Shown: positions 7,559 through 16,774, counted from the stretch's first letter. The stretch is DNA of 64,000 nt from Ardenticatena sp. (GCA_015487975.1 WFOS01000073.1:18808-82807); one strand, 5' to 3'. Notes: generated by a model not told the origin, from the letters alone. Made by a program: numbers and translations.

Positions 7559-8776
7559 ATGAGCCTGTCCATCGATGAACAAGTGCGCCTGCTCATGCAG
7601 GGGACGCAATTTGGCGACGAACAGACCCGTAAACGCATGGAATCTGAATTGCGCGAACGGCTTGCCGAAGGGCGCCCGCTGCGGGTCTACCTGGGGGTTG
7701 ACCCCACTGCACCAGACCTGCATCTTGGCCATACCGTGCCTATGCGCAAGCTCGCACAGTTCCAGCAATTGGGGCATACTGCCATCTTCTTGATTGGTGA
7801 TTTTACCGCGTTGATTGGAGACCCCAGCGACAAAGACAAAACGCGCCCTCAATTGACGCCCGAGCAGGTGCAGGCGAACGTCAGAACCTACACCACACAG
7901 GCGTTCAAAATCCTCGACCCCGAACGTACCATCATCCGCTACAACAGCGAGTGGCACAAGACACTCACCTTTGCCGATGTCATCAAGTTGGCGAGTCATT
8001 TCACCGTTGCACAGTTCCTTGAACGCGACAATTTTGCGAAACGCTACGCAAAAGGCGACCCCATCTACCTGCATGAATTCTTCTATGCGCTCATGCAGGG
8101 ATACGACGCAGTCATGCTCGAAGCTGACGTGCAATTGGGGGGGACCGACCAGACCTTCAATATTCTGGCGGGGCGCAAATTGCAGGAAGTGTTTGGGCAG
8201 AAACCCCAAATCATGCTGACCACAGCCATTTTGCCGGGTACGGATGGGCAGATGAAAATGTCCAAGAGCCTTGGCAATGCCATTCCGGTGGATACGACGC
8301 CCGAAGACATGTATGGCAAGCTCATGAGCATTCCCGACCATGTCATGCGCACGTACTTCGAATTGCTGAGCACGCTTAGCCCGTCGGAGATCGACGCCAT
8401 CTTTGCCGACCTGGAAGCCGGGCGTCGTCATCCGCGCGATGTGAAGATGTTGCTCGCCCGCAACGTAACGGCTATTTTCCATGGTGAAGACGGTGCCCGT
8501 CGTGGCGAAGAGCACTTCGTGACAGTGTTCCAGCAACGTGAATTGCCCGATGAAATGCCGCGCCATCCATTGCCCGAACCCAAAAACATCATTGACCTCA
8601 TCGTCGAACTTGGTTTGGCGCCCAGCAAAAGCGAAGCCCGCCGACTCGTTCAACAAGGCGGCGTGCGCTTGGATGGTGAGCGCATTACCGAGATCGATTA
8701 CACCGTACAACCGGATGGCTCTTCCCACGTCTTGCGTGTTGGCAAACGCAAGTTTGTCGAACTGGTGCCTGCATGA
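7559..8776 (+). CDS. tyrS: Tyrosyl-tRNA synthetase
   Basis: A 405-residue cytoplasmic class Ic synthetase that charges tRNA-Tyr. The HIGH-type motif is HLGH (about residue 55) in GVDPTAPDLHLGHTVPMRKL, and the KMSKS motif is intact in QMKMSKSLGNAI (about 233). The C-terminal 65 residues form an S4 RNA-binding domain (GLAPSKSEARRLVQQGGVRL). The HLGH and DFTALIGDPS features are those of the TyrS2-like group rather than the Bacillus TyrS1 form. No T-box is visible upstream, unlike serS in this window. It is followed with ATGA overlap by a HEAT-repeat gene, so the three genes 7559-10463 are probably one transcript. Confidence 0.96.
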   Translation: MSLSIDEQVRLLMQGTQFGDEQTRKRMESELRERLAEGRPLRVYLGVDPTAPDLHLGHTVPMRKLAQFQQLGHTAIFLIGDFTALIGDPSDKDKTRPQLTPEQVQANVRTYTTQAFKILDPERTIIRYNSEWHKTLTFADVIKLASHFTVAQFLERDNFAKRYAKGDPIYLHEFFYALMQGYDAVMLEADVQLGGTDQTFNILAGRKLQEVFGQKPQIMLTTAILPGTDGQMKMSKSLGNAIPVDTTPEDMYGKLMSIPDHVMRTYFELLSTLSPSEIDAIFADLEAGRRHPRDVKMLLARNVTAIFHGEDGARRGEEHFVTVFQQRELPDEMPRHPLPEPKNIIDLIVELGLAPSKSEARRLVQQGGVRLDGERITEIDYTVQPDGSSHVLRVGKRKFVELVPA

Positions 8777-9585
8777 GCCGCCAACGCCTCAGCCGCGAGG
8801 ACGTGCTGAATTTGCTCGAACGTATCGCCGAGGGTGATGAAGCCGCCTTGCAGGCGCTCCTCGCTTTCGTCGAAGGCGAAGGCGCTGCCACACGGGTGCT
8901 TCTGCTCGAAGCGCTGGCCGAAGAAGACGAAGAAACCATGCTCGAAGCCGTCTTGCTGACACTCTCCGGCGAGGGGTTGCCGCAACATGCCCCCCTCGCC
9001 GACGATTTCACCCCCTCGCCGCACATCGAATCTTTGCGCGACCCCGATTTTGCCACCCGCTTGCAGGCTGTGCGCCGCCTTATCGCCGATCCCGACCCGC
9101 GTGCCGTGCCAGCGCTGGTGGCATTGCTGGCCGAAGAGAGCATTGTCGCGGGCGAAGCCGCCGAAGCACTGATCCGCTTGGGGACACATGTCGTACCGGC
9201 CATGATAGATGCCTTGCAGAGCGCAAACGCTCAGGTGCGCCGCCTGGCTGCGCGTGTGCTCAGCCAAACCGCCGATGAACGCGCGATCCCTGCGCTCTTG
9301 GATGCCCTTGTCGATGGGCATTCGGGGGTGCGCTGGCTTGCTGCGGAAGCGTTGGTGCATATTGGCGTTGCCGTCGTGGAACCGTTGTTGGTCTCTTTAG
9401 CGACGACGCCACCACACGCCTGGCGTACCGAACGCGCCTATCATGTTCTGCACAAATTGCAAGGTGGCAACGAGGCGCAAACCGCTTGGTTGCGCCAGAG
9501 CGCCGCGATTCTCAAACGCACACGCCGTGCCGACCTGGCGTTGACTGCACGTCGCTTGTTGAACGAATGGCGGCAGCTGCAATGA
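8773..9585 (+). CDS. HEAT-repeat protein
   Basis: A 270-residue protein made of tandem HEAT/PBS-lyase-like helical pairs. Units such as DPDPRAVPALVALLAEES, SANAQVRRLAARVLSQTA and DERAIPALLDALVDGHSG recur at about 31-residue spacing from residue 80 to 210. It is soluble, with no signal peptide, and probably acts as a protein-protein scaffold. The start codon overlaps the tyrS stop (ATGA) and its own stop overlaps the exonuclease start in the same way, so translation is coupled. The partner is unknown. Confidence 0.85.
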   Translation: MSRQRLSREDVLNLLERIAEGDEAALQALLAFVEGEGAATRVLLLEALAEEDEETMLEAVLLTLSGEGLPQHAPLADDFTPSPHIESLRDPDFATRLQAVRRLIADPDPRAVPALVALLAEESIVAGEAAEALIRLGTHVVPAMIDALQSANAQVRRLAARVLSQTADERAIPALLDALVDGHSGVRWLAAEALVHIGVAVVEPLLVSLATTPPHAWRTERAYHVLHKLQGGNEAQTAWLRQSAAILKRTRRADLALTARRLLNEWRQLQ

Positions 9586-10463
9586 GGATCCAACTTTCCA
9601 AAGTCATGCTCATCGATGGGCATTCGCTGGCATTTCGTGCATTCTATGCCATTCCACCTTCATTTTGCGACCCCACTGGCCGCCCAAGCAACCTCATCTA
9701 TGGCTTCCTGATGATGCTCTTTCGTCTCGTCGCCGAAGAGCAGCCCGATGCCGTGGCGGTCGTTTTCGACAAAGCCCACTCATTCCGCGAATCTCTCTAC
9801 CCGGCCTACAAAGCCGGACGTCAGGCACTCGATCCGGCAATTGCCGAACAGGTGGAACGCCTGATTCCTTTGATCGAAGTCGTGGACATTCCCATCTACA
9901 TTGCCGAAGGTTACGAAGCCGATGACGTACTGGCAACGCTCACACGCCAGATTGTGGAAAAAAGCGATGCACATGTGCTCATCGTCAGCGGCGATCGTGA
10001 TATGTTTGCGCTTTTGAGTGCACGTGTGAATGTGCTTTACCCGACGCGCTCCATTCGAAAAGCCGAACGCTATACCCCTGCACGCCTGTTTGAACGTTGG
10101 CGCATTCGCCCCGAGCAGGTGGCCGACTTCAAGGCGCTGGTCGGCGACCCCAGCGACAACATCCCCGGCGTGCGGGGCATTGGCGAAAAAACCGCCGCTC
10201 GGCTTTTGCAACACTACCCTACCCTCGACGCCATCTACGCTCATCTCGACGATCTGACGCCTGCTTTGCGCCGCAAACTCGAAGCCGGATGCGATGCTGC
10301 GTGGCTCAGCCTGCAACTGGCCCGTTTGGTGGATGACGTACCCGGCATCGTGTATGATTTCGACCGCCCTGGCTTGCTGTATGACCCTGCCATAGTGGAT
10401 GAGCACTTTTCGGCATTGGGCTCGCGCAGTGTGCGGGAAGCCATACCACCGCCACGCCGCTGA
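9582..10463 (+). CDS. 5'-3' exonuclease (PolA N-terminal-domain-like, PIN/H3TH)
   Basis: A 293-residue stand-alone flap/5' nuclease, homologous to the N-terminal domain of DNA polymerase I. Acidic metal-binding sites are seen in MLIDGHSLAFRAFYA, AVVFDKAHSFRE, EGYEADDVLATL and IVSGDRDMFALL. The helix-hairpin-helix/H3TH segment is FKALVGDPSDNIPGVRGIG, which binds DNA. There is no polymerase domain, and the length fits the stand-alone family. The frame is open further upstream, but ATG at 9582 overlaps the stop of the HEAT gene (ATGA) and starts the conserved region, so it is preferred. It probably trims Okazaki or repair flaps. Confidence 0.92.
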   Translation: MRIQLSKVMLIDGHSLAFRAFYAIPPSFCDPTGRPSNLIYGFLMMLFRLVAEEQPDAVAVVFDKAHSFRESLYPAYKAGRQALDPAIAEQVERLIPLIEVVDIPIYIAEGYEADDVLATLTRQIVEKSDAHVLIVSGDRDMFALLSARVNVLYPTRSIRKAERYTPARLFERWRIRPEQVADFKALVGDPSDNIPGVRGIGEKTAARLLQHYPTLDAIYAHLDDLTPALRRKLEAGCDAAWLSLQLARLVDDVPGIVYDFDRPGLLYDPAIVDEHFSALGSRSVREAIPPPRR

Positions 10464-10499
10464 ACAAACCAAAAGCCCCGGAACGCTTTGGCTGCTTTG

Positions 10500-10572
10500 C
10501 GCGCGGTACGGCCAGGAAGGGGTCGGGGGTGAGCCAGGGGCCGGCGATTGGGTCGTCGTAGCGCGCTGGAAG
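10500..10572 (-). pseudogene. Possible remnant of an RHS-repeat protein gene
   Basis: On the minus strand one frame reads LPARYDDPIAGPWLTPDP, close to the RHS core consensus RYYDP-x-x-G-R-W-x-x-PDP. There is no start, no further RHS repeats and no long open frame around it, so if real it is a degraded scrap left by deletion. The similarity is short and could be chance. Confidence 0.4.
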
Positions 10573-10812
10573 GGGCTGTACTACGGTACATCTCCCAGAT
10601 GCGTCGCACCTGCCTGTTCACGTGACGCCCAACATAGCTGCTGGCAAAGGGGGGAGACCGTGCTTTTCAATTGATCAGATGCACCACTCATTGACCAATC
10701 GGTTTGCCTGTTTCTTTCCCCTTTGGTCATTTTGGCGCACCGCACGGTGTTTCTTTCGTGCAGTAGGCGCAGTTTGGTGAATTTCAGAGGTGAACGTCAG
10801 GCCGCTGGCTTC

Positions 10813-10840
10813 TTTGCAGGTGGCTCTTTTGCAGTACAAT
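10813..10840 (+). promoter_or_regulatory. Candidate promoter of the aldehyde dehydrogenase gene
   Basis: TTTGCA, 16 bases, TACAAT, 44 bases before the start codon. Confidence 0.4.
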
Positions 10841-10884
10841 GCAATCCAGGACCCCACACGGTCAGGCAGAAGAGGAGGATCGCA

Positions 10885-12528
10885 ATGACCGATACACTTC
10901 ATCACCCGCTAGCAACCGAGAGCCAACCAGTGCCCGAACCATCCAATCGGCTTGCGAGCCACAATCCCGCCACCGGAGCAGTGTTGGGCTACGTTTCACT
11001 CATGACACCGGAAGAATTGCACGCAACCATCGAAACCGCCGCGGATGCCGCACGCATTTGGGGGCAGACCTCGCATGCGAGCCGACGCTCCTACTTACAG
11101 CGATTGCGTCGTGTCTTGTTGCAAGAGAGCGATGCGCTGGCGCAATTGATTGCGTCTGAACAGGGGAAAACGCCCGGCGAAGCCTATGTGACCGAAATTT
11201 TCCCATCGCTTGCCTACCTCAAATGGTTGGAGCGTGATGGGCTGAACCAGTTACGCACACGTAAGGTTTCCCCCAGCCATCCCGTCTTTGGCAGGAAGCG
11301 CATGTATTACCGCTATGACCCACTTGGCGTCATTGGCATCATTGCTCCCTGGAATTACCCCTTTGGCATTCCTTTCATGCAGATGGCAGCGGCATTGGCA
11401 GCGGGCAACACGCTGATTGTCAAACCATCACCATTCACGCCCCTCGTGGGGCAGAAAATCGCCACTCTCTGCCGCGAAGCCGAACTCCCGGCGGGCGTCG
11501 TCAACGTGGTACACGTGCGCGATGAACATGCCCCGTTGATTGTGCAACATCCCTTGATCGACAAAATCATCTTCACCGGCAGCGTTGCGACGGGGCGCAA
11601 CGTCATGGCAACCGCCGCGGCGGGACCCAAGGATGTGGTGCTCGAACTCGGGGGAAAAGATGTTGCCATTGTCGCCTACGATGCCGATCTCGACCGCGCG
11701 ATTCCAGGCATCACGTGGATGGCGATGGAAAATGCCGGGCAAACCTGCGCCTCGGTTGAAATCGCGTTGGTGCACCGAGCAGTGTATGAGACGTTTGTGG
11801 ATGGCGTCGTGGACATTGTCCGTGGCCTGCGCGTAGGCAACCCGCTCGATCCGGATACAGATGTTGGCCCGTTGAGTAACGAACGTCAGTTGCAGATCGT
11901 GGAAGAACAGGTGCAAGATGCGCTTGCCAAAGGGGCGCGGGCGCTGGTTGGGGGGCATCGGCTGGATGGGCCGGGCTCCTTCTTCGCGCCGACCGTACTG
12001 GTGGATGTCACGCCGGAGATGCGCATTGTGCAGGAAGAAACGTTCGGGCCGGTGCTGGTGGTGATGCCCGTATCGAGCATCGAGGAGGCGATCGCGTTCG
12101 TCGATGCTTTGCCCTTTGGCCTAACGGCGAGCGTGTGGACACAAAGCCCGGTGCTGGCGCATGAAGTCGCGGCGCGATTGAAAGTAGGCGGTGTCAATGT
12201 GAACGACCACGCCTGCCAATGGGGCGAACCGAAAGCGACATGGGGGGGCATCAAGTCGAGTGGCTTTGGGCGTGTGATTGGCCCCTACGGGTTGCTCGAG
12301 CTGGTCAATGTCAAGTTCGTGACCGAAGAGTATCGCGAAAAAGCCATCGAAGCCTGGTGGTATCCTTACGACAAAAACGTGCCACAGCTCATGTCGGATT
12401 TTGCACAGGCATTGTATGGGCCGCTCGTCAGACGTCCGGTTGCTATGCTTAAGCTCATGCTCAATCGGCGGGCGCGTGAGCGTGTCGATTTCGTGGCATA
12501 TCTGCGTCATTGGCGTACCTGGTTCTAA
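10885..12528 (+). CDS. NAD(P)-dependent aldehyde dehydrogenase family protein
   Basis: A 547-residue enzyme that oxidises an aldehyde to the acid. Hallmarks are PWNYPFGIPF (substrate/cofactor entry), the Rossmann FTGSVATGRNV, the general-base Glu in LELGGKD and the catalytic Cys in NAGQTCASVE; EETFGPVLVV is also canonical. The C-terminal 60 residues (from about 490, WWYPYDKNVPQLM) form an Arg-rich tail beyond the usual family end, as in membrane-associated or succinate-semialdehyde-type members. The frame is open far upstream, but GAGGAGG stands seven bases before ATG 10885. The substrate cannot be read from sequence. Confidence 0.9.
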   Translation: MTDTLHHPLATESQPVPEPSNRLASHNPATGAVLGYVSLMTPEELHATIETAADAARIWGQTSHASRRSYLQRLRRVLLQESDALAQLIASEQGKTPGEAYVTEIFPSLAYLKWLERDGLNQLRTRKVSPSHPVFGRKRMYYRYDPLGVIGIIAPWNYPFGIPFMQMAAALAAGNTLIVKPSPFTPLVGQKIATLCREAELPAGVVNVVHVRDEHAPLIVQHPLIDKIIFTGSVATGRNVMATAAAGPKDVVLELGGKDVAIVAYDADLDRAIPGITWMAMENAGQTCASVEIALVHRAVYETFVDGVVDIVRGLRVGNPLDPDTDVGPLSNERQLQIVEEQVQDALAKGARALVGGHRLDGPGSFFAPTVLVDVTPEMRIVQEETFGPVLVVMPVSSIEEAIAFVDALPFGLTASVWTQSPVLAHEVAARLKVGGVNVNDHACQWGEPKATWGGIKSSGFGRVIGPYGLLELVNVKFVTEEYREKAIEAWWYPYDKNVPQLMSDFAQALYGPLVRRPVAMLKLMLNRRARERVDFVAYLRHWRTWF

Positions 12529-12542
12529 CGACGCGGAACGTG

Positions 12543-12601
12543 CGCTTCAGCCGCAGCGCCGAAGCAAGTGAGGCGAACGAAGGCGCTGTCGGCTGAAGCG
12601 A
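12543..12601. repeat. Long imperfect inverted repeat
   Basis: cgcttcagccgcagcgcc (12543-12560) pairs with ggcgctgtcggctgaagcg (12582-12600), one bulged base. It sits between the convergent aldehyde dehydrogenase and FkbM genes; it could be a bidirectional terminator or a REP-like element. There is no T-tract. Confidence 0.6.
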
Positions 12602-12632
12602 TCGTTGGGTGACACCGTACAACGATACATTT

Positions 12633-13409
12633 TCAACGATAGGCATAGAGAAGACCTAAATAGTCATGCACAGGGTTCGTCGTAATCCTGGTCCGAAATC
12701 CTCTTTGGTGGAGGTAATCCACCAAATCTGCATGCGAAAATGCAGTAAAGCCATCGTGATATTCCAAACAGATATGGCCAATCCTCTCCAAGGTGCTAGA
12801 GCTCGCATTGAACAAAACTTCGAACTCACACCCTTCGCAATCTATCTTCAGGAAATCGCAGTACGCTAGACCATTCGATTCGAATACCTCATCCAAAGAA
12901 ATTCCTCGTACCTCAGTTGTGGCTACACCAACAGGGGAATCGTTATGTGTGGTCGTATGTTGTACAGCTTCACCAGTGGCGGCAAGGAGCATCTTTCCAG
13001 ATTCTGCGCCTACCGCCATTTGAAAAGCCGTCACATTACTCACTCTATTCAAGTTCAGATTCTCTTGTAGCAGGCGAAACGATTCCGGAAATGGTTCGAA
13101 AGCGAAAACTCGACAATTCGGATTCTCTTTTGCCACGAGAATAGAAAAATCACCAATTCCGGCGCCTATGTCTACTACCGTCCAACCGTCTTCGATCTTG
13201 ATACTACTGGCTTCATAGAGACGATCGAGACACGTTTCCTTGACAATCCAAACGTCCATTAGACCACGCACCTTGAATTTGTAACCAGATCGCAAGGTGA
13301 TGATACTTGACTGTTTGCGCACAGTCAGTGCAGGCAGCATATACCAGTTTTCAACCTGCATCAGCAAAGTTATGATGGAAGAGAAGTAATACTGGATACG
13401 ACGCATCAT
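12633..13409 (-). CDS. FkbM family SAM-dependent methyltransferase
   Basis: A 258-residue methyltransferase of the FkbM (Methyltransf_21) family, which usually O-methylates sugars or glycan/polyketide groups. SAM motif I is VVDIGAGIGDFSILVA, followed by VFAFEPFPESFRLLQENL; the family block DFLKIDCEGCEFEVL is intact. The frame is open to 13484, but that start would overlap the upstream gene and lacks a ribosome site; ATG at 13409 has GGAGAG 7-8 bases in front, and a 17-base gap to the kelch gene. Base composition is lower in GC than the surroundings, as in the kelch gene, so the two were probably acquired together. Confidence 0.85.
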   Translation of the reverse strand: MMRRIQYYFSSIITLLMQVENWYMLPALTVRKQSSIITLRSGYKFKVRGLMDVWIVKETCLDRLYEASSIKIEDGWTVVDIGAGIGDFSILVAKENPNCRVFAFEPFPESFRLLQENLNLNRVSNVTAFQMAVGAESGKMLLAATGEAVQHTTTHNDSPVGVATTEVRGISLDEVFESNGLAYCDFLKIDCEGCEFEVLFNASSSTLERIGHICLEYHDGFTAFSHADLVDYLHQRGFRTRITTNPVHDYLGLLYAYR

Positions 13410-13426
13410 AGTACGTCTCTCCTTTC

Positions 13427-15856
13427 TTATTGACATGGTGCTGCTGGGTCGAGGGCAAGTGCAGGTTCGACAAAATACTTCCACCAGTCACCTGCGACCT
13501 TATCAGGGCCACAACTGGCGTTGGATGGCAAGTGTCTAAACCAGTACTCTAGATAGCCGATCCAGTTGCAACTCCATGCAGAGCAGTCGATAGGTTTGGC
13601 TGTCTCAGCGGGGTCACCTAAATTAGGATAATTTACAAAGTCGTCGCAATTCGAAAGGACGGGGATGGAGTTGGTGTAATCGTAATCATTGTTTCCGTTA
13701 GGGGGATAATGAACATTCCCGCATCCACTGTAAAAATAGTCGGGCGACAAAGCTTTTACCAAGGCAAATCTCTCCCAATTGTGTGCAGTCCTGTTTTGTT
13801 GCCAATCACCATAAACCTGTGTCATGGTCGCTTCGGTACGATGACCGAAATTGTGAATAGCACTATCAATATGACGTTCTGGGCTTGGCCCCATTATGGG
13901 GATCAACCGATTGCAGTCGTAGGGTTCTGGTACTGGTGGGGAATTGTACCAATAGGCATCAGGGCCAACAAGTGTGGACTCGTAAAAACCAAAGTAGGGA
14001 CCATTGTAGATCCACACTTCATCTATCTCACCTCGGTTGGCTTTACCGCAGATGTCAAAGTTAGGCGAGTTGACTATCACATTGTAATCTACTGTGTCTG
14101 GGGTGTGCGGTGGGTTCTGCCCGTTGATGACCGCTAGGTACTCTTCCTCAGTATAACGAAAACCGTCTATTTTCACAGGCCATCCATCGGTAACGATTGT
14201 CGTGTAGACAATTGTATAATTGAGTCTACCACCTGTAACTCGCCTGAAAAAATCTGTAGTCTCCCGAGTGAGATCGCTATAGTCATTCCAGCCCAAATAA
14301 TTGCTCAAATATTGTCCGTTGCTCAAAATTGGATCATATACGATCACATAAACTTTACGATGAAAAGTTTCGACTGGCATGTATGAACGCATAATAAGCG
14401 GCATGGAAACCTGGTACGACAGCGTTGCAGTATACGCCCAAGTCTCATTGAATCTAATCAAGTCGCTATTCTTCCAGTACCCCCCTCCAAAGAACAAAAT
14501 TCTGTTCTTTTGCTGGTCGAAGACCAAGGGCATTTCTTTTCTCGGGGAAGGCGTTTGAGTAGTTGTTATCTGCTGCCAAGTTGTTCCATCGTACTCCCAA
14601 GTGTCGGTAAACAACCCGTTCTCGTCTTCTCCCCCAAACAAAACTATGACCCCTCGAGTGCTATCATAAGTCATGTTGTGATTGTGCCTTGCCGGCGGCG
14701 ACTGAGCAGGGATAACCTTGCGCCAAGTGGAACCGTCATATTCCCATGTATCACCCAGAACCATGTCATCACTATCCAAACCACCGAACAATACGACGAC
14801 TCCACGTTGTTCATCATAGGCCATTGAGTGATGATACCGCCCGGATGGCCTCTGGGGTGTGGTCACTTGGTACCATGTCCCATTGTATTCCCATGTATCA
14901 TCAAGACGAGAGCCCGTACTGCTGTAACCACCGAACAGAACCGCGACATTGCGACGAGAATCAAATACCATCGCATGTGAATCACGTCGCGGCGGGGACA
15001 CGGCTGTGTTGACTTGCAACCATGTCGTACTGTCATATTCCCAAGTATCGCTGAGATAACCACCAGCACCCAAGCCACCAAAGAGAACTACTCGTCTGCG
15101 ATTGGAATCATACACAAGAGCCTGGTCAATATTTGCTCTGCCTGGTGGCGATTGAGAAGGAACAATTTGCGTCCAGTCTACTCCGTCGAACTCCCACGTA
15201 TCACTTAGACGCGAAAATCCCGTGTTGTCACCTCCGAAAAGGACCGCAACGCTGCGAGAACTATTATACGCAAGACCGTGTGTGTACCTGGCAGAAGGAG
15301 CATTGTCTGTGATGATCTGCCTCCAATTCGCCTGATCCACTGATCCATAGACTCGATCGATAGGCTTTGAGGACGCAATCGACATCGGTGATCTGATAGT
15401 AAGTACAGTGTTGTCAGGTAGAAAGGTCATCTTCACACGACCAAGATTTGGCTTCCCAAATCTCGCTAGTAGAGGGTAGATCCTGTTTGCCAATTCCTGA
15501 TGATCTGTAGCGGTCATATTCCTTTCAGTGTTTATTTCTATATCAAAGTCAATACCCAATGGAACAAACGTACCACATGAATCAGTCTCACCGTAACTCC
15601 GAGCATAAACCGAAGCATCTATTCTTATGCGATCAAGCTCTTGACGAACCGATTTGGCAATCTCCGGTTGTGAATGCCCATTGACCCATCTCCATCCATC
15701 ACCAGGACGGCAAGACGTGGTTTCAGTAGAAGGCGTAGCTTCTGGCAATGAAGCGGGGATCTTCATCTCACTTGGCCGTGACGCTACTTTTCGCCCCCCA
15801 ACCAAAATCACCAACAATGTAAGTATTGGAACCAAGCGATGTTTGATAACAGTCAT
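13427..15856 (-). CDS. Exported kelch-repeat protein with uncharacterised C-terminal domain
   Basis: A protein of about 809 residues. The start at 15856 gives a signal-peptide-like N-terminus (HRLVPILTLLVILVGG). Residues about 170-480 hold six kelch-like blades of the form YDS-x-R-x-VVLFGG followed by DTWEYDG-x-TW. After the propeller comes SYQVSMPLIMRSY, which resembles the C-terminal tail of other exported proteins here but is internal. The last 300 residues (from KVYVIVYDPILS) are Cys-rich and include HNFGHRTEATM, a possible metal site; I do not recognise this domain. No good Shine-Dalgarno is seen, so the start is uncertain. AT-richer than neighbours. Confidence 0.75.
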   Translation of the reverse strand: MTVIKHRLVPILTLLVILVGGRKVASRPSEMKIPASLPEATPSTETTSCRPGDGWRWVNGHSQPEIAKSVRQELDRIRIDASVYARSYGETDSCGTFVPLGIDFDIEINTERNMTATDHQELANRIYPLLARFGKPNLGRVKMTFLPDNTVLTIRSPMSIASSKPIDRVYGSVDQANWRQIITDNAPSARYTHGLAYNSSRSVAVLFGGDNTGFSRLSDTWEFDGVDWTQIVPSQSPPGRANIDQALVYDSNRRRVVLFGGLGAGGYLSDTWEYDSTTWLQVNTAVSPPRRDSHAMVFDSRRNVAVLFGGYSSTGSRLDDTWEYNGTWYQVTTPQRPSGRYHHSMAYDEQRGVVVLFGGLDSDDMVLGDTWEYDGSTWRKVIPAQSPPARHNHNMTYDSTRGVIVLFGGEDENGLFTDTWEYDGTTWQQITTTQTPSPRKEMPLVFDQQKNRILFFGGGYWKNSDLIRFNETWAYTATLSYQVSMPLIMRSYMPVETFHRKVYVIVYDPILSNGQYLSNYLGWNDYSDLTRETTDFFRRVTGGRLNYTIVYTTIVTDGWPVKIDGFRYTEEEYLAVINGQNPPHTPDTVDYNVIVNSPNFDICGKANRGEIDEVWIYNGPYFGFYESTLVGPDAYWYNSPPVPEPYDCNRLIPIMGPSPERHIDSAIHNFGHRTEATMTQVYGDWQQNRTAHNWERFALVKALSPDYFYSGCGNVHYPPNGNNDYDYTNSIPVLSNCDDFVNYPNLGDPAETAKPIDCSAWSCNWIGYLEYWFRHLPSNASCGPDKVAGDWWKYFVEPALALDPAAPCQ

Positions 15857-15930
15857 CGGGCTTATATGGACCTCCCATTCGTCTCCGAAATGCTGTCGAC
15901 CACATAATAGCCAGCTAACGTGTCTATTGA

Positions 15931-15963
15931 GCACCTGCCAGGCCAATTGCGCCCGGCAGGTGC
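15931..15963 (-). terminator. Hairpin after the PIG-L gene
   Basis: A 9-bp stem (gcacctgcc / ggcaggtgc) with a 15-base loop, just downstream of the PIG-L stop on the minus strand. No strong T-tract. Confidence 0.5.
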
Positions 15964-15967
15964 TTCG

Positions 15968-16684
15968 TCATCCTTGCAGCACGATGCGGCGGAACCGCTC
16001 CGCATAGCGATAGACCGAGCCGGCAGCATGCTCACGACTACGCGCTTCGATGCGTTCGCGCAACGTGGCGGGGTCACCGATTTGGCTTTCGTGTGCCAGC
16101 AGGGCTCGAATTTTCCGGTCGAGCACAGGTTCGATATCCACCCAAAAATTTGGTTCGTTGGTTGGCGTCATGAACACATCCAGCACTGTGTGTGGTGCCA
16201 ACCCTTCGGCTTCGTGTTCGGGAAAATTGAGGCGATCGCGGGCAAGGGGGAAGATGGCATCGAGTGCGGTATCGCCTACGGCGCGATGGTCGGGGTGATT
16301 GATACGCCGGTTCCCAATGAAGCGGGCGGTGGGGTCATGCGTCACCACCACGTCGGGGCGGTACAGGCGAATCAGGCGTACCAGGTCGCGCCGCAGTTCG
16401 ATGGTGTTGTAAACCTCGCCGTCAGGGTAGCCCAGGAAGATGCATTCTTTCACACCGAGAAGGCGTGCCGCTTCGCGTTGCTCATGTTCACGGATGCGTA
16501 CAAGCCGCTCCCAGGTCATCTCCGGGTCGCCAGAGCCCTTGCTGCCATCGGTCACGATCACGTAGGTTATGTCGGCACCGGCCTCTGCCCAACGGGCAAT
16601 GGTGCCACCAGCGCAAAATTCAGGGTCGTCAGGATGGGCCACGATCACCAAAACTCGCTCGGGCGAGGGAAACGTGCTCCACAT
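15968..16684 (-). CDS. PIG-L/LmbE family deacetylase
   Basis: A 238-residue zinc-dependent de-N-acetylase of the LmbE-like fold, acting on N-acetylglucosamine-type sugars. The zinc motif AHPDDPEFCAGG (about residues 16-27) and the downstream HPDHRAVGD are intact, supplying His/Asp/His ligands. No signal peptide, so cytoplasmic. GGGAGG precedes the start by about ten bases. It lies downstream of serS on the same strand, 90 bases apart. Mycothiol/bacillithiol-type or other sugar conjugates are possible substrates; sequence alone does not tell. Confidence 0.9.
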   Translation of the reverse strand: MWSTFPSPERVLVIVAHPDDPEFCAGGTIARWAEAGADITYVIVTDGSKGSGDPEMTWERLVRIREHEQREAARLLGVKECIFLGYPDGEVYNTIELRRDLVRLIRLYRPDVVVTHDPTARFIGNRRINHPDHRAVGDTALDAIFPLARDRLNFPEHEAEGLAPHTVLDVFMTPTNEPNFWVDIEPVLDRKIRALLAHESQIGDPATLRERIEARSREHAAGSVYRYAERFRRIVLQG

Positions 16685-16774
16685 GGCTGATTGCCTCCCT
16701 TATTTTCATTGACATAAACACTCTCCGACATCGTGCATGCACCGGAGAATGTTGCGCTTTCGTCGAGAGAGCAT

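Larger units (their letters stand above)
10464..10884. other. 421-base intergenic region with an RHS-like relic
   Basis: No intact gene is visible. The left half, read on the minus strand, includes a stretch resembling the RHS-repeat core motif (annotated separately). The right half is AT-richer and carries the probable aldehyde dehydrogenase promoter just before 10841. Confidence 0.6.

Noticed and set aside
7505..8728. 407-residue minus-strand frame over tyrS
   Set aside because: Shadow of tyrS, which has both class I signatures.
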